From the NCBI GenBank assembly GCA_029781865.1, contig JAKOVW010000079.1, forward strand, positions 310,001 to 374,000: 64,000 bases of DNA, in the 5' to 3' direction. Below the pieces are notes generated by a model. It searched no databases. It saw only the letters and a list, made by a program, of their open reading frames with translations, and had not been told where the DNA came from. Positions 37,129-48,813 of this stretch are shown piece by piece. This DNA is from Bacteroidota bacterium. Its GTDB lineage: Bacteria > Bacteroidota > Bacteroidia > Chitinophagales > Saprospiraceae. A program made the translations under genes and the position numbers. Position 1 is the first letter of the stretch. Each line of letters begins with the position of its first letter.

Positions 37129-37803
37129 TTAAAGAATAATTGAAAAATATTTTTTCATCTTCAATTCCATTTCGGTAAACTCTTCCTTTGAAAGATATTT
37201 ATGCGCCAGTCCAAATACCACATTGTCTTCTCTGAAAATATGAAGCCGCAATAATTCAACAAGTGAATTTCCTTGTCCAACAGCCATATCAGATAGTACT
37301 GCACGAGAGGTAGGATCTGTTAGTCTTGAGGCAATACCCAATAAAGTAAAAGCAAGTGTTGCAAGCTGCATAATCTTGATATGATCATTTTCGAGCATAT
37401 CGATTGCAGTTTCAGGAATAGCAGTGTTGCTTTTTTCACCTCTATCAAGCAACCGGTCATGTAACAGTGGAAATAAAATACGTTCTTCCTTTAGGTTATG
37501 AAGCACAATGACCTCATCAAGAAATCGAAAAAAATCAGAGAGATTTTTGTTTCTCACTTTATTAATTCCTTCTTTTCTAATTTCGAGAAGAGTGGACTCA
37601 AATTTATGTATTTCTAATAAAATAATTTTATGTTCATCTATGAGATGTTTCAAAAACGGGTAATACTCTTCGTAGGGAACTTGTAAAAGACTTGGTGGCT
37701 TATATGCATCTGGCGGATCCATTGGTGAAAACTCAGGCTGCCCATTCGTTTCTTTATCTGCATTTCGCTTAATATAATCCGAGTTACTAAAAACAGTATT
37801 CAT
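37129..37803 (-). CDS. Hemerythrin-domain protein
   Basis: 224 residues. The four-helix bundle shows His/Glu di-iron patterns: FLKHLIDEHKIILLEIHKFE, VLHNLKEERILFPLLH, ENDHIKIMQLA and LRLHIFREDNVVFGLAHKYL. It binds O2 or NO on a di-iron site, like other stress hemerythrins in anaerobic clusters. The N-terminal 50 residues are unstructured. It precedes the porin gene and probably shares its transcript. Confidence 0.87.
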   Translation of the reverse strand: MNTVFSNSDYIKRNADKETNGQPEFSPMDPPDAYKPPSLLQVPYEEYYPFLKHLIDEHKIILLEIHKFESTLLEIRKEGINKVRNKNLSDFFRFLDEVIVLHNLKEERILFPLLHDRLLDRGEKSNTAIPETAIDMLENDHIKIMQLATLAFTLLGIASRLTDPTSRAVLSDMAVGQGNSLVELLRLHIFREDNVVFGLAHKYLSKEEFTEMELKMKKYFSIIL

Positions 37804-37963
37804 AATTAATTAATTTGGCTTAAATAATAATTTTGTAAAGATGAAAATTAAGACTACTTGAAGGCATGAAAAGGACATATTTGTTCATGATAAAAATGAA
37901 GTTGTTTAATAAATTGGATAAAATATAAATTGCTCATCTCAAACGCATTACTTTGTTTGCGAA

Positions 37964-38737
37964 TTAATTATCCTGCATTGAGTAACTATTTTGCATTGGA
38001 ATTGATAATGGACCACATATGATATGATATGCCTGACTTTGAAGTTTACCCACACTTTCCTTATTCACCCCCTTTGTCTGAATAGGCTTGTGAATAATTA
38101 CTTCAGCAATTCCCGGCCCAGCTTTTCCATGCCAAAGTCCACTTCTCTGGAGCCTCTTCCAATTAGTAACAAACGTCACTGGAAGAATCGGTATTTGTTT
38201 TTGAATCGCTAAGGCAAAAGCACCAGACTTAAATGGTGCAAGTTTTGGAACGTTCTTGGATATAGTGCCTTCAGGAAATATCATTAGAGGATTCCCCTTA
38301 TCAATTTCCTTCGACATCCGCTTTAACGCTTTAATCGCACTGTTTTTATTGTGACGATCCACCAAAATATTCATACCGGAAGTATAATAAATATGAAATA
38401 AAGGCCAATTTTCAATTTCTTGTTTTCCGATAAAAACAAAGTATCTCCGGAATATGGAGTAAAGACAAAAAATATCCACATACGAAGTATGATTCGGGCA
38501 AATAATAAATGCTCCTTTCTGGGGAATATTTTCAATACCCTTCACCTTTAAATGAATCCCTGTAATAACTAGAATTAAATAAGCATGCCATTCCATTAAT
38601 ACAAATGCTTTTGGAAAGCGTTTCGGCTCTGCTAGATAATAAATTAAAAATGGATATACTATAATAAGAGTAATTACAAAAATACTTAAAAAGTAAATTT
38701 TATACAACACCCGAAGTGGCAATAAGAAATAATCCAT
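37964..38737 (-). CDS. plsC: 1-acyl-sn-glycerol-3-phosphate acyltransferase
   Basis: 257 residues with one or two N-terminal hydrophobic segments (IYFLSIFVITLIIVYPFLIY). The acyltransferase motifs are IICPNHTSYVDIFCLYSIF (HxxxxD) and LMIFPEGTISKN (PEGT). It acylates lysophosphatidate in membrane lipid synthesis. The gene lies between the TDT transporter and the hemerythrin gene and may be transcribed with the nar genes, though it has no evident link to nitrate. The plsC assignment is by family; related lipid acyltransferases are possible. Confidence 0.85.
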   Translation of the reverse strand: MDYFLLPLRVLYKIYFLSIFVITLIIVYPFLIYYLAEPKRFPKAFVLMEWHAYLILVITGIHLKVKGIENIPQKGAFIICPNHTSYVDIFCLYSIFRRYFVFIGKQEIENWPLFHIYYTSGMNILVDRHNKNSAIKALKRMSKEIDKGNPLMIFPEGTISKNVPKLAPFKSGAFALAIQKQIPILPVTFVTNWKRLQRSGLWHGKAGPGIAEVIIHKPIQTKGVNKESVGKLQSQAYHIICGPLSIPMQNSYSMQDN

Positions 38738-38795
38738 AAATTTTAAATCAACCTCTATTCAATTTTAAATACTATTTTTAATTTTCCTAAATATT

Positions 38796-39905
38796 TCAAC
38801 CTCCTATTAATTGGATTTGACACTTAATTTTTAACACCTTTGAATAATAAGAGCGTATTAAACCTCCAAAAGTTACAATCCATGCGATCAATGCAATATA
38901 AATAAAGACATCATAGATCCAATGCAGAAAAGATACTTTCAAGGCTTGTGCTAATCGATATGTACAAACAGTATACATACCTTGGGGGAAAACCGCACCC
39001 CAATATAAAGGGTCATACTTCAACGGGTATCGTTTGTAAATATGTCGCCAAATGGCTAAAATAATGAGCATTGGAATCCACCACGTTCCGGTTGCCCAAT
39101 AGAAAACTGTAAAGCCTTTCATAAACGGGAGTAGTGATTGAAGAAAAGGAGCATCGGGAGAATTGATTATTAATACAGAACCCGCAAGTGTAGAAATAGC
39201 CATTGCCCCCATATTAATCCAGTAAGGAGGCGCGAGATCGTCTGGAGAAAATTTGAAAAAAGTGTATCGGTAGAAAATCAGTGATATCATCCATATATAA
39301 AACATACCACCCCAAAGCCACATGGATAGTGCAAAAAAATTTACTTCAATGCGGTGTGGCTGTGCTAGGTGAGATGCTATTAAAGCACTTAATATAGCCA
39401 CAGATTGTGTGGCAACAATTGCTGTTAGCCATGCTCCAGTGATTCCTTCACCAAGAGTTGGTTTATCGTGTTTAATTGTAAGAGCTGTGAAAATGGCATA
39501 AGTTAAAATAATCCATAGCAGTATTCCAAACAATAACAAAATTATAGCTAGATTAAAATTCTCAAATAAGATGATATACTGCCCACCAAGAACGCATGTT
39601 CCTGCAACTGCAGTAAAAAAACCAGGACCCTTCATGTGATTTGTCATATCACTTAAAACTTCTTTTGGAAACCAGACTAATCGTAAAATGGACAATATCC
39701 ATAAGATTAAAAAAAATACATTATTAAGCATGAACAAAGTGGTAGCAATAATATTCATTTCCATTAAATGAGCTGCAATGGAAATAATCCCAGTTGCCAT
39801 GATGAGAGCAAAATATGCAGGAGAAAGATTTTGTATTCCGTTTTTTAGCTCAGTCCAAATTAATTTGTATGATGTAGTGGTAAAAATATTATTGAATTGT
39901 TTCAC
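38796..39905 (-). CDS. TDT/SLAC1-family anion transporter
   Basis: 369 residues with about ten transmembrane helices. The motif [25 protein letters not shown] and later [24 protein letters not shown] match the tellurite-resistance/dicarboxylate/SLAC1 family. It starts with GTG and overlaps the stop of narK by 17 bases, so it is coupled to NarK. A channel for nitrite or another anion would suit the context, but that is inference. Confidence 0.78.
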   Translation of the reverse strand: MKQFNNIFTTTSYKLIWTELKNGIQNLSPAYFALIMATGIISIAAHLMEMNIIATTLFMLNNVFFLILWILSILRLVWFPKEVLSDMTNHMKGPGFFTAVAGTCVLGGQYIILFENFNLAIILLLFGILLWIILTYAIFTALTIKHDKPTLGEGITGAWLTAIVATQSVAILSALIASHLAQPHRIEVNFFALSMWLWGGMFYIWMISLIFYRYTFFKFSPDDLAPPYWINMGAMAISTLAGSVLIINSPDAPFLQSLLPFMKGFTVFYWATGTWWIPMLIILAIWRHIYKRYPLKYDPLYWGAVFPQGMYTVCTYRLAQALKVSFLHWIYDVFIYIALIAWIVTFGGLIRSYYSKVLKIKCQIQLIGG

Positions 39906-41421
39906 GATTAGTAATTTTAAACTGTGTGTTTAACTTATTTTTACCATTTGCAATAATTGCCTTAATCGCGATTCGTTGTAAGACAATGCAGATCGCAGCA
40001 ATCAGAGCTAAAAACATCCAACAAGTAGTCCAAACTCCCGATACTCTAAGTAAGTAACCAAAAAATATCGGTCCGAAAAAACCGCCAAGTCCACCTAAAA
40101 CCCCCACAATTCCTCCTACTGCTCCAATGTTAGTTGGGTAATAATCTGAGATATGCTTGTAAACGGCTGCTCCCCCAATTCCCATCATGATTCCAATGAG
40201 AAAAATTAAGCTCGAGAAAATCCATCTATTGGCTTGAAAATAGACATGAGTAACTCCACTCGCCAGTAATTGCCCTTTACTTACAGTATCTCCTAATTTA
40301 ACTTTTGGTTCTTGACTGATTGAAGCAGTAGGGAGAAATAAAAAACCCTCATTATCATTATGAATTCCAAATCTAATCATAACTTGGTGAGAATCATTTT
40401 CTTTATTCTGAAGAAAATATTTATCCTCACTAACCACAATTTCATTATTAGAAACTGAAGTTACCGTGCCAGGCCTAACAGCCATAATTCCTTGCCCAGG
40501 TGCAAGAATTTCCATTCGCGGAATAAATAGAAAAAACAAGCATACGATACACACTCCAAAGACCCATAAAAGCACCATTCGGGCACCTACTTTATCGGCA
40601 AGCCATCCACCCCCTGCTCTAAATAATCCTGCAGGTAAACTAAATGCAGTTGCCATAAAACCTGCAGTCACTATAGATAAAGAATATACATTTACATAAT
40701 AAGGAATTAGCCATTGAGACAAAGCAACAAAACTTCCAAATACAAAAAAATAATAAAGACCGAACCTCCAAACTCTGATTTCTTTTAACGGTGATAATCG
40801 CTGACCCATCGATTTGGATTCATGAGGGATTTTGTTTTTAGTTCCAAAAAGAAAAATAATTCCAACAATTATAAGCATAATGGCATATAATTTTGGCAAA
40901 GTCCGCCATGCATCGAGATTAGCACCATGGCTTGTAAGCTTATCCAGAACAGAAGGCGCAATTAAAGTAGTCAGTGAAGCTCCAATGTTTCCAGCTCCAA
41001 ATATCCCTAATACCGTACCTTGTTTTTCCTTTGGGTACCAAAGGGAAGTATAAGCCACACCGGCGGCAAAAGATGTTCCAGCTAATCCAAAACCCAAACC
41101 TAATAAAAGAAATGAAATAAAGGTATTAGCCTGCGATAAAAAATACATTGGAATGGCACTAAAAAATAAAATTGATGACATCACCAATTTGCCGCCGTAT
41201 TTGTCTGTAATTATTCCAATAGGCAAACGAAAGACTGAACCTACTAGAATTGGTACACCCAAAAGCCAGCCAATTTCGACCGGACTCCAAATGAAAACTC
41301 TGTTATTAACTAAGAAGGTAACCAATACTCCGTTAATTACCCACGAAGCAAAACATACTATGAATGAAATTGTGGTAAGAAAAAGAATTCTATGAGAAAT
41401 TAAATTTAAGTTTTGCTCCAT
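39889..41421 (-). CDS. narK: NarK-type nitrate/nitrite MFS transporter with inserted domain
   Basis: 510 residues, against about 430-460 in common NarK. The MFS core has [28 protein letters not shown] and [27 protein letters not shown], the nitrate signature, and a first-half [21 protein letters not shown]. An extra domain of about 96 residues occupies 302-398 between two helices. It starts [20 protein letters not shown] and ends [17 protein letters not shown], a biotinyl/lipoyl-like beta-sandwich pattern without the modified Lys. It probably takes nitrate in and nitrite out. The two-base-rule neighbour is the small membrane protein. Confidence 0.9.
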   Translation of the reverse strand: MEQNLNLISHRILFLTTISFIVCFASWVINGVLVTFLVNNRVFIWSPVEIGWLLGVPILVGSVFRLPIGIITDKYGGKLVMSSILFFSAIPMYFLSQANTFISFLLLGLGFGLAGTSFAAGVAYTSLWYPKEKQGTVLGIFGAGNIGASLTTLIAPSVLDKLTSHGANLDAWRTLPKLYAIMLIIVGIIFLFGTKNKIPHESKSMGQRLSPLKEIRVWRFGLYYFFVFGSFVALSQWLIPYYVNVYSLSIVTAGFMATAFSLPAGLFRAGGGWLADKVGARMVLLWVFGVCIVCLFFLFIPRMEILAPGQGIMAVRPGTVTSVSNNEIVVSEDKYFLQNKENDSHQVMIRFGIHNDNEGFLFLPTASISQEPKVKLGDTVSKGQLLASGVTHVYFQANRWIFSSLIFLIGIMMGIGGAAVYKHISDYYPTNIGAVGGIVGVLGGLGGFFGPIFFGYLLRVSGVWTTCWMFLALIAAICIVLQRIAIKAIIANGKNKLNTQFKITNRETIQ

Positions 41422-41445
41422 ACATTCAAAAGCTTTTGCTTGTAT

Positions 41446-41895
41446 TCATTCTGCTTTCATTTCAAAATTCATTCTGCCAAGGCTGGGAAATTCAGGTGAA
41501 TATCTCACCATGTATTTCCCAGCTGGCACCTTGATACTGTCTTTAGAAACCGGATGAAAAGTATTGCAACCATAGAATTTCTTACCTGATATTTCATATT
41601 CAAACTCAATTCCTTCACCTCTTGCGAAAGCACTGCAAAACCCAATAGTCGTCCCAGGAATATATTTCGGGTATTTAAGAAGAGCTTCTTCCAAAGCGTA
41701 TTCTTTAAAAACAATGACGAAAATTACAAGTAGAATGAAAAGAGTTGCGATTTTAATAGCGCGCTTACCATTTGTTTTTTTGTGATAAAGACTGAATAAT
41801 TTATAAACAATACCTACACTTAAAACTATTAAGAGAATTGCTTTAATAATCTGGCTTGTTAATAATTCTTCATCGGTAACTATTACAAGAAACAT
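41446..41895 (-). CDS. Small membrane protein between narI and narK
   Basis: 149 residues with two N-terminal transmembrane helices (SQIIKAILLIVLSVGIVYKLF and IATLFILLVIFVIVF) and a C-terminal, probably periplasmic, domain with Cys at GFCSAFAR and GCNTFHP. I do not recognise the family. It is four bases from narI and 24 from narK, so it is part of the nar operon and may act on the periplasmic side. Confidence 0.7.
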   Translation of the reverse strand: MFLVIVTDEELLTSQIIKAILLIVLSVGIVYKLFSLYHKKTNGKRAIKIATLFILLVIFVIVFKEYALEEALLKYPKYIPGTTIGFCSAFARGEGIEFEYEISGKKFYGCNTFHPVSKDSIKVPAGKYMVRYSPEFPSLGRMNFEMKAE

Positions 41896-41899
41896 GGAT

Positions 41900-42628
41900 T
41901 TAATTGTTTTTAGGCCGATGTAAGGACCATAAAGTATTGGGATTTCTGACTTTTCGTTTATTCCAGTACCATGTTACTTGCTGGAAAGGCCTCCAGATAT
42001 AATTAATAGGAGGGACCAAAAAATGGATCATCCGGGAAAAAGGAATCAAACCAATAATGGTAAATGCTCCAATGATATGCAGTTTAACCGTCCAGGGAAG
42101 AGGAACGATTGCAGCCGTGTCAGGCTGAAATACAAAGATAGAATTAAGATAAGGAGCTAATAATGATGAAAACCAGGAGGAACCCCAACGAAAATTATAT
42201 GCAATCCAAAGTCCCAAAAATGTTTGCGTAATAAGCAACAGATAAACAACAAGATCCATCTTATTGGTAACAAATTTCAGACGTGGTGTAGTATAGCGTC
42301 TTATAAGTAGATTTATCAATCCTATAAACATACTAATGCCGAAAACAAAAGCCGTAATTTCCAAAATCATCAACCTCACCGGCTGACTATTCCATGCTAG
42401 AATACTTTTGGGAAACAAAAATGCAATGAGGTGTCCAACAAATAGAAATAATACACCCCAATGAAATGGTACAGAACCATAAAACAATTTTCTGCCTTCC
42501 AGAAACTGAGATGAAAGGGACGATAACTGAAATCCCTTATACGTATAGCGATAAATAGATCCAACCAGGAAAACCGCTATTGCAATATATGGTAAAGCGA
42601 TCAAAAAAAAATTGTCAAGCATATTCAT
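41900..42628 (-). CDS. narI: Respiratory nitrate reductase gamma subunit (cytochrome b)
   Basis: 242 residues with five transmembrane helices. The four heme b ligands correspond to His56 and His66 (SVPFHWGVLFLFVGHLIAF) and His184 and His202 (KLHIIGAFTIIGLIPFSRMIHF). It oxidises quinol and passes electrons to NarH. It ends the narGHJI series. The alternative start two codons later is also possible. Confidence 0.95.
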   Translation of the reverse strand: MNMLDNFFLIALPYIAIAVFLVGSIYRYTYKGFQLSSLSSQFLEGRKLFYGSVPFHWGVLFLFVGHLIAFLFPKSILAWNSQPVRLMILEITAFVFGISMFIGLINLLIRRYTTPRLKFVTNKMDLVVYLLLITQTFLGLWIAYNFRWGSSWFSSLLAPYLNSIFVFQPDTAAIVPLPWTVKLHIIGAFTIIGLIPFSRMIHFLVPPINYIWRPFQQVTWYWNKRKVRNPNTLWSLHRPKNN

Positions 42629-42651
42629 GATATGGATATTTTAAATAATTA

Positions 42652-43428
42652 CTAATCTTTTTCAATAAGCATTTCTGTTTCTATGATTTGACCATAATCC
42701 TTTATAGAGGAACTGCATGAACAGGTTGAATTGATTTGGCATGCACCTATTTCAGGAACGTCCTTTTCCATTTGCAATTCATCTTGCTGCGCTTCGCAAC
42801 CAAAATCTTTCTTAAGTACAATTAATAATGCTTCAAGTAAGGCTTGATAAACAGTTCTGTAATCTTGTGAATAATCCAAAATCGATTTATAATTTTTTTT
42901 GTAGACTACGTCTTTCTTTTCTATTTTTTCATTTGAAAATTCTTCTATCATTTTTACGACAGCAGGAATAACCAAACGGCTTGCAATCTCAGCACGCATA
43001 ACTTCATCCTTCATTTTTTGAATCAGTTTCAGCACATTTGGAAGATGATCCGATAATTCTGTCTGACAATCGTTTCCTGCGTCCCTATGTTCCTTATTAA
43101 GATGGACTAATAATTGTCCTCGCTTATAGTCTTCTCCAAACAGCGTAAATCCAATGTCCAGTGTTGTTATGGCCTGCACATCAAATGATCTTAGAAATAA
43201 TTCCTGCATAGCTGTGAATGATGATCTGGACAAAAAAGCCATGAAAGGATTCATCGCTTCAGCAGCTTCAGGGATTGTTTCTAAAAGACTATTGTAAATA
43301 TCGTTCACATTATTCTTAAATGATTCATCTATTGGATATAAAAATAGTTCGGCCAATTTCACATAGTTTCCAGTTAGTTGAATTGCTGAAATTCGATTCT
43401 CCTTGTTTGTTTTATTTGTTGTATTCAT
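42652..43428 (-). CDS. narJ: Nitrate reductase assembly chaperone
   Basis: 258 residues. The helical TorD/DmsD-type bundle has the NarJ core: MQELFLRSFDVQAITTLDIGFTLFGEDYKRGQLLVHLNKEH. It binds NarG before Mo insertion and membrane attachment. The C-terminal part with CSCSSSIKD and QINSTC is longer than in E. coli and Cys-rich, which is unusual. It lies in order between narH and narI. Confidence 0.92.
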   Translation of the reverse strand: MNTTNKTNKENRISAIQLTGNYVKLAELFLYPIDESFKNNVNDIYNSLLETIPEAAEAMNPFMAFLSRSSFTAMQELFLRSFDVQAITTLDIGFTLFGEDYKRGQLLVHLNKEHRDAGNDCQTELSDHLPNVLKLIQKMKDEVMRAEIASRLVIPAVVKMIEEFSNEKIEKKDVVYKKNYKSILDYSQDYRTVYQALLEALLIVLKKDFGCEAQQDELQMEKDVPEIGACQINSTCSCSSSIKDYGQIIETEMLIEKD

Positions 43429-43475
43429 TTAAATTTAATTTTATAATATTTTTTAAAATTTAAAATTTATTTTGT

Positions 43476-45026
43476 TTACAATCCTCTTCTCAATTTGCTC
43501 TTAATTCCAAAGCCAACTTCTCCTTTAGTATCTCCGGTGAAGTCCATCATTTCAATAGCTTGTTCTCTGTGAGCAGGTGGAATTACAAAGCGATCTTCAA
43601 ATTTTGCCAATGCCGTCAGATAAAAAATTCCATCTGCCATTTCAGCGGTTATCCCAGCTTCTTGTAAAACTTCATCTGCTTTTTCATTACTGATATCGCC
43701 TACGGTCACTCTTCTTCGGTGTATGCGCACAGCCATCAATTTTTTCCACTTGTCTTTGATCAACTCTTCATCTCCGGCACTTAATAAACTTGCGAGATAT
43801 TTTAGAGGGAACCTTACCTGATCAAGCGTTCCCCATAAATCTTTTGTACTGGTGTCGTAAAGCCAATTATCATCCCAGTACTTAGCAATTGGATTCATTT
43901 TTTCAGATTGTGCGCTATTATCAACTTGTTTTACAGTAGCCATTACAGGTAATAATGGTGGTACATAAAAAAGCATCGGCAGCGTCCGGAATTCCGCATG
44001 GAGTGGCAGAGCGAGTTTCCATTGTTTTACATACTTATAAACTGGTGAGAACTGAGCAGCATGAATTGTCGAATCAGCAACCCCATTCATTTTAGCAGCA
44101 CGAATCACTTTTGGATCAAATGGATCTAGAATAATATCGAGATGTCGATCAATCAGGCTATCTGTATCATCATTTATAGCTGCTTCTATTTTAGAGGCAT
44201 CATAAAGCAACACACCGAGATACCGTATTCTTCCCACGCATGAGTGCATGCATGCAGGAGCTAAACCTGCTTCAATACGCGGAAAGCAAAGTATGCATTT
44301 TTCAGATTTACCTGTGTGCCAGTTGTAATAAGATTTTTTATATGGACATGCGGTAACACACATTCTCCAAGCCCGGCATACTTCCTGATTTATGAGTACT
44401 ACACCATCTTCTCCTCTTTTGTAAATGGCTCCTGAAGGACATGAAGCAACACAGGCAGGATTCAGACAATGGTTACAAATTCGCGGCAAATAAAAAAAGG
44501 CCATTCTTTCCAATTGAAACATGACTTCTTGTTCGGCAGCAGAAAGATTTTTTAAATTCGGATCGTTTCGTGCATAATCCGGAGTGCCACTTAAATCATC
44601 ATCCCAATTTGGTCCCATCTTGATATCAATGGGCTCACCGGTAATCAATGAAACAGGTCTTGCAGTAGGTTGGTCATTTCCTTCAGGGGCTTCAATCAGA
44701 TCCAAATATTTAAAAGTGAAAGGTTCATAATAATCATCAATCACAGGAAGATTCGGATTGTAAAAAATATTGGTGAGACCACGTCTTTTTCCGGCTCCTT
44801 TCAAAGTAACCTTTCCATTGTCTTTTTGCCAACCACCTTTATAAATACTTTGATCTTCCCATTTTGTTGGATAACCTGTTCCAGGTTTTGTTTCCACATT
44901 ATTCCACCACATGTATTCCGCACCTTTCCGGTCGGTCCATATGTTTTTACAAGCAATAGAACAGGTATGGCAACCTATACATTTATCCAGGTGAAACACC
45001 ATTGATATTTGTGAACGAACATCCAT
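43476..45026 (-). CDS. narH: Respiratory nitrate reductase beta subunit
   Basis: 516 residues with four Fe-S clusters. Cys motifs are CIGCHTCSIACKNIW (residues 16-26), CNHCLNPACVASCP, CRAWRMCVTACPYKKSYYNWHTGKSEKC and CFPRIEAGLAPACMHSCVGRIRYLG; the Trp in CRAWRMC belongs to the [3Fe-4S] site, as in E. coli. The subunit links NarI hemes with NarG. It is of normal length and lies directly after narG. Confidence 0.96.
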   Translation of the reverse strand: MDVRSQISMVFHLDKCIGCHTCSIACKNIWTDRKGAEYMWWNNVETKPGTGYPTKWEDQSIYKGGWQKDNGKVTLKGAGKRRGLTNIFYNPNLPVIDDYYEPFTFKYLDLIEAPEGNDQPTARPVSLITGEPIDIKMGPNWDDDLSGTPDYARNDPNLKNLSAAEQEVMFQLERMAFFYLPRICNHCLNPACVASCPSGAIYKRGEDGVVLINQEVCRAWRMCVTACPYKKSYYNWHTGKSEKCILCFPRIEAGLAPACMHSCVGRIRYLGVLLYDASKIEAAINDDTDSLIDRHLDIILDPFDPKVIRAAKMNGVADSTIHAAQFSPVYKYVKQWKLALPLHAEFRTLPMLFYVPPLLPVMATVKQVDNSAQSEKMNPIAKYWDDNWLYDTSTKDLWGTLDQVRFPLKYLASLLSAGDEELIKDKWKKLMAVRIHRRRVTVGDISNEKADEVLQEAGITAEMADGIFYLTALAKFEDRFVIPPAHREQAIEMMDFTGDTKGEVGFGIKSKLRRGL

Positions 45027-45135
45027 AATTAATTAAAATTTAAAATTCTTAGCCCAAATAATTTTATTTATATATTTCACACTTAATTGCATCAATAAAT
45101 TGTTGAACTGATTTAACAAACAATCATATTCATTA

Positions 45136-48100
45136 TTACCAAACAAGTTTTTCCATTTTTTTCACAATGACATGCGTATCACGCTGTGGTGCGATAGGTC
45201 CCCAATAATTAAAATGATAAGAGAATTGTCCATATCCACCACATAGATAATTTGGTTTAAGATGCGTTCGCGTCACACTATTATGTCCTCCGCCTCTCCT
45301 ATTGCCTCTTAACTGTGATTTTGGAATTCCAACAGTTCGTTCCGGAACGTGATATACAATGCAACTACCAGGTGCAACCCTCGAACTTACACATGCACGC
45401 GTCACATATACTCCATGATCATTATGAACTTCTACCCAATCATTATCTTTTATTCCAAGCGTTTCAGCATCTTTTTCATTTAGCCAACAAGGCTCACATC
45501 CACGGGACAAGGTGAGCATTCTTAAATTTTCCATGTAGGTGGAATGAATATGCCATTTGCCATGAGGAGTCAGGTAGTTTAGTGCAAGTGCCTTTCCACT
45601 TTTCCAGGTTTCGCGCAGGTCACCATACACCTCTGGTCTTGGTGCCGGTTTGTAAGTAGGCAAATGTTCACCATGCGCAATGTACAATTCATGATCGAGA
45701 TAAAAATGCTGCCTTCCTGTCAAAGTTCTCCATGGTACAAGTCGTTCTACATTATAGGTATAGGCCGAGTAAGCCCTTCCATCATTCATCAAACCAGACC
45801 ATAATGGAGATGTGTTATATCGTCTTGGTTGTGCCGCCAAATCCTGATAACGAAGTTTTAAATCTTTGCTTCCTTCCCCTAAATCTGCAAGTTTGAGTCC
45901 TGTTTTTTTCTCCATGTTTTTGTATGCTTCTACATTCAATTTGCCATTGGTAAGTGTGGAGAGATTAAGTATTGCATTTGCTACCCATTCATCTTCCTGA
46001 ATAGACGGCAATGTTTTTCCGTCAAATTTTCTTTTCGGAAAATGATTAGAAATACACATCTCATCATATTCTTCTTTGCAGAAATAATGATTACCATGAG
46101 CACCCAATCCTTTTTCTCGTATTCCTTCACCTAGTGTGATGAATTTTTCATAAATCTGAGTGTAGTCTCGTGTAACAATAGAAAGTTTTGGCATTGACTT
46201 TCCGGGTATAGGTTCACATTCTCCTTTAAACCAATCTTTGATACTGGGCTGTGTGATTTCATCCGGGGAATCATGTGAAAGCGGAGTCATGACAACATCC
46301 CTTTGCGGCTCATCAAAAAACCGCTTAGCAATTTCACTGGTTGCTTTTGCAAGATGTTTAAATATATCCCAATCTGTTTTGGATTCCCACACAGGGGCAA
46401 CTGCTTGTCCCAAAGGATGAATGAATGAATGTAAATCCGTGCTGTTGAGATCTGTTTTTTCATACCACGATGCTGCAGGAAGAACAATGTCAGAATATAG
46501 TGCTGAAGAATCCATCCGGAAATTCAGATCTACAACCAAATCCAATTTTCCTTCAGGAGCAATTTCATGCCATACTACTTCTTCTGTCTTCTCTTCCGCA
46601 TCATTTGCGATTACATTGTTTTGAGTTCCGAGATAATGTTTCAATGCATATTCAGTTCCTTTCATACTTCCATGAATAGCATTTCCACGCCAGATATACC
46701 ATACACGAGGAAAATTTTCTTCAGCATCCGGATCATTAATAGAAAATTGAAGTTGTTTTGATTTTAACTGTTCAACGGTATATTTAATAATCTCATCATC
46801 TGATTTTGCTCCATGCATTGCTGCTTCTTTTACGATATCCAACGGGTTCTTATTGAACTGTGGATAATAAGGCATCCATCCATTTCTCACGGAAGTAAAA
46901 ATACTTTCAGCGGTATGTTTTTGTGTCAATTCATTATCTGGTACAGTGTTGTAATTTGAATGCTTGCCATCATATCTCCACTGACAGGTATTTATGTAAT
47001 GCCATAAAGGTGCCTGTTGAAGGCGTGAAACGGGAACCCAATCCTTTGCAAATGTGATTGCTCCCCAGGAATCTACAGGTGCAAGTTTTTCCTGTCCTAC
47101 ATAGTGATTCAAACCGCCACCATTAATACCGAAGCATCCTGTAAGAGCAATCGTCATTGCTGCTGAACGATAAATGAGATTGGCGTGATACCAGTGATTG
47201 ATACCGGCACCAACGATAACCATGCATTTTCCTTTAGTGGCTTCTGCAGTGTTTCCCCATTCATGAGCAAATTGAATTACTGTTTTTGAATCGATACCCG
47301 TAAAAATCTCCTGCCAGGCAGGGGTATAAGATGCATTTTTATCAGTATAATCTTTGGGATATTGTCCTTCCAATCCACGATCCACTCCATATTGGCCCAT
47401 TAACAAATCATAAATTGTGGCAACTGGAATTCTACCATTAACTGTATCGAGATATTTCACAGGTACACCACGAAGGAATTTATTATCCAGACCATATTCA
47501 ATAAATTCGGTTAGTAACACATCGTCATTATTATTTAAAGTAGTTAATACCGGATCATAATTTTTTTCAGTTTCTCCACATTCAAATTTCATATTCCATT
47601 TACCTCCATTTTTATCCCAGCGATAACCCATAGTTCCTTTTGGCACAATGAGATCGCCTGTTTTTTCATCTATGTTGAGGAATTTCCAATCACCATTCTC
47701 GATATCTTTCCATTTGTAAATTTCGTTTGCACGAATTAATCTTCCTGGTTTAAAATGATCTCCATTTTTTTCAAGTTTTACAAGAAATGGAGAATCCGTG
47801 TATTTTTTTGTGTATTCAATGAAATAAGGAGTTTGTTTTTGGTGATGATATTCTTTTAATATGATATGGGTAACAGCCATCCAAAAAGCATTATCCGTAC
47901 CAGGATGAACGGGTACCCATTGATCAGCATATTTACACACCTGACTAAAATCAGGAGAGAACACAACTGCTTTTGTTCCATTGTGTCGGGATTCTGCAAA
48001 AAAATGACAATCGGGAGTGCGGGTCATATTCAAACAAGCCCCCATATCAGCAATCAATTTGGAATTATACCAATCTGCACTTTCACAAACATCTGTTTGT

Positions 48101-48753
48101 TCTCCCCACATTTCCGGGAAATGGGTTGGTAAATCACAATACCAATCGTAAAAGCTTAAATTAAATCCACCAAAAAGTTGAAGAAATCTAGCTCCAGCTG
48201 CATAACTAATCATAGACATTGCAGGAATAGGAGAAAACCCAGCAACTCGATCAGGACCATATTTTTTTGCAGTATAAATATTGGCAACTGCCATTATTTC
48301 CAAAACAACATCCCAGGAGGCTCTACGAAAACCACCTTTCCCTCTTGCTTTTTGATACCTTTGGCGTTTAACGGGATCGCTCTGAAGATTTTCCCAGGCT
48401 ATCATTGGGTTCCCTCCCGCCTTTTCCTTTTCTTTTGTGAATAAATCAAGAAGTGCTCCTCGTATAAGTGGATACTTAATCCTCAACGGGCTATACAAAT
48501 ACCAAGAATAAGAAATTCCCCGTTGGCAACCTCTTGGTTCATATGGAGGAAGCGAATCTTCTAACAGAGGATAATCCAACTGTTGCGTTTCCCAAACCAC
48601 AATTCCATCTTTAACATGAATTTGCCAGGAACAACCACCAGTACAGTTAACTCCGTGAGTACTGCGGACTATCCGGTCATGTTGAAACCGATTGCGGTAA
48701 AACTCCTCCCATTGGCGGGTTTTAGGAGAAATGATGTCTTCAATCCAACTCAT
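45136..48753 (-). CDS. narG: Respiratory nitrate reductase alpha subunit
   Basis: 1205 residues, with Mo-bisPGD and one [4Fe-4S] cluster FS0. The FS0 ligands are His33, Cys37 and Cys41 in [14 protein letters not shown] and Cys76 in RGCQRG, matching E. coli His49/Cys53/Cys57/Cys92 by offset. The Mo ligand Asp lies in [15 protein letters not shown] (about 221). There is no N-terminal signal or twin-Arg motif, so the site faces the cytoplasm and nitrate must be imported, in agreement with narK. The start follows a run of genes with two c-type cytochromes just upstream. Confidence 0.97.
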   Translation of the reverse strand: MSWIEDIISPKTRQWEEFYRNRFQHDRIVRSTHGVNCTGGCSWQIHVKDGIVVWETQQLDYPLLEDSLPPYEPRGCQRGISYSWYLYSPLRIKYPLIRGALLDLFTKEKEKAGGNPMIAWENLQSDPVKRQRYQKARGKGGFRRASWDVVLEIMAVANIYTAKKYGPDRVAGFSPIPAMSMISYAAGARFLQLFGGFNLSFYDWYCDLPTHFPEMWGEQTDVCESADWYNSKLIADMGACLNMTRTPDCHFFAESRHNGTKAVVFSPDFSQVCKYADQWVPVHPGTDNAFWMAVTHIILKEYHHQKQTPYFIEYTKKYTDSPFLVKLEKNGDHFKPGRLIRANEIYKWKDIENGDWKFLNIDEKTGDLIVPKGTMGYRWDKNGGKWNMKFECGETEKNYDPVLTTLNNNDDVLLTEFIEYGLDNKFLRGVPVKYLDTVNGRIPVATIYDLLMGQYGVDRGLEGQYPKDYTDKNASYTPAWQEIFTGIDSKTVIQFAHEWGNTAEATKGKCMVIVGAGINHWYHANLIYRSAAMTIALTGCFGINGGGLNHYVGQEKLAPVDSWGAITFAKDWVPVSRLQQAPLWHYINTCQWRYDGKHSNYNTVPDNELTQKHTAESIFTSVRNGWMPYYPQFNKNPLDIVKEAAMHGAKSDDEIIKYTVEQLKSKQLQFSINDPDAEENFPRVWYIWRGNAIHGSMKGTEYALKHYLGTQNNVIANDAEEKTEEVVWHEIAPEGKLDLVVDLNFRMDSSALYSDIVLPAASWYEKTDLNSTDLHSFIHPLGQAVAPVWESKTDWDIFKHLAKATSEIAKRFFDEPQRDVVMTPLSHDSPDEITQPSIKDWFKGECEPIPGKSMPKLSIVTRDYTQIYEKFITLGEGIREKGLGAHGNHYFCKEEYDEMCISNHFPKRKFDGKTLPSIQEDEWVANAILNLSTLTNGKLNVEAYKNMEKKTGLKLADLGEGSKDLKLRYQDLAAQPRRYNTSPLWSGLMNDGRAYSAYTYNVERLVPWRTLTGRQHFYLDHELYIAHGEHLPTYKPAPRPEVYGDLRETWKSGKALALNYLTPHGKWHIHSTYMENLRMLTLSRGCEPCWLNEKDAETLGIKDNDWVEVHNDHGVYVTRACVSSRVAPGSCIVYHVPERTVGIPKSQLRGNRRGGGHNSVTRTHLKPNYLCGGYGQFSYHFNYWGPIAPQRDTHVIVKKMEKLVW

Positions 48754-48813
48754 ATATTCATTGTTTTTATAAAATCAAATTATTCTATATTCTTGATTAA
48801 GACTTTAAACTGT

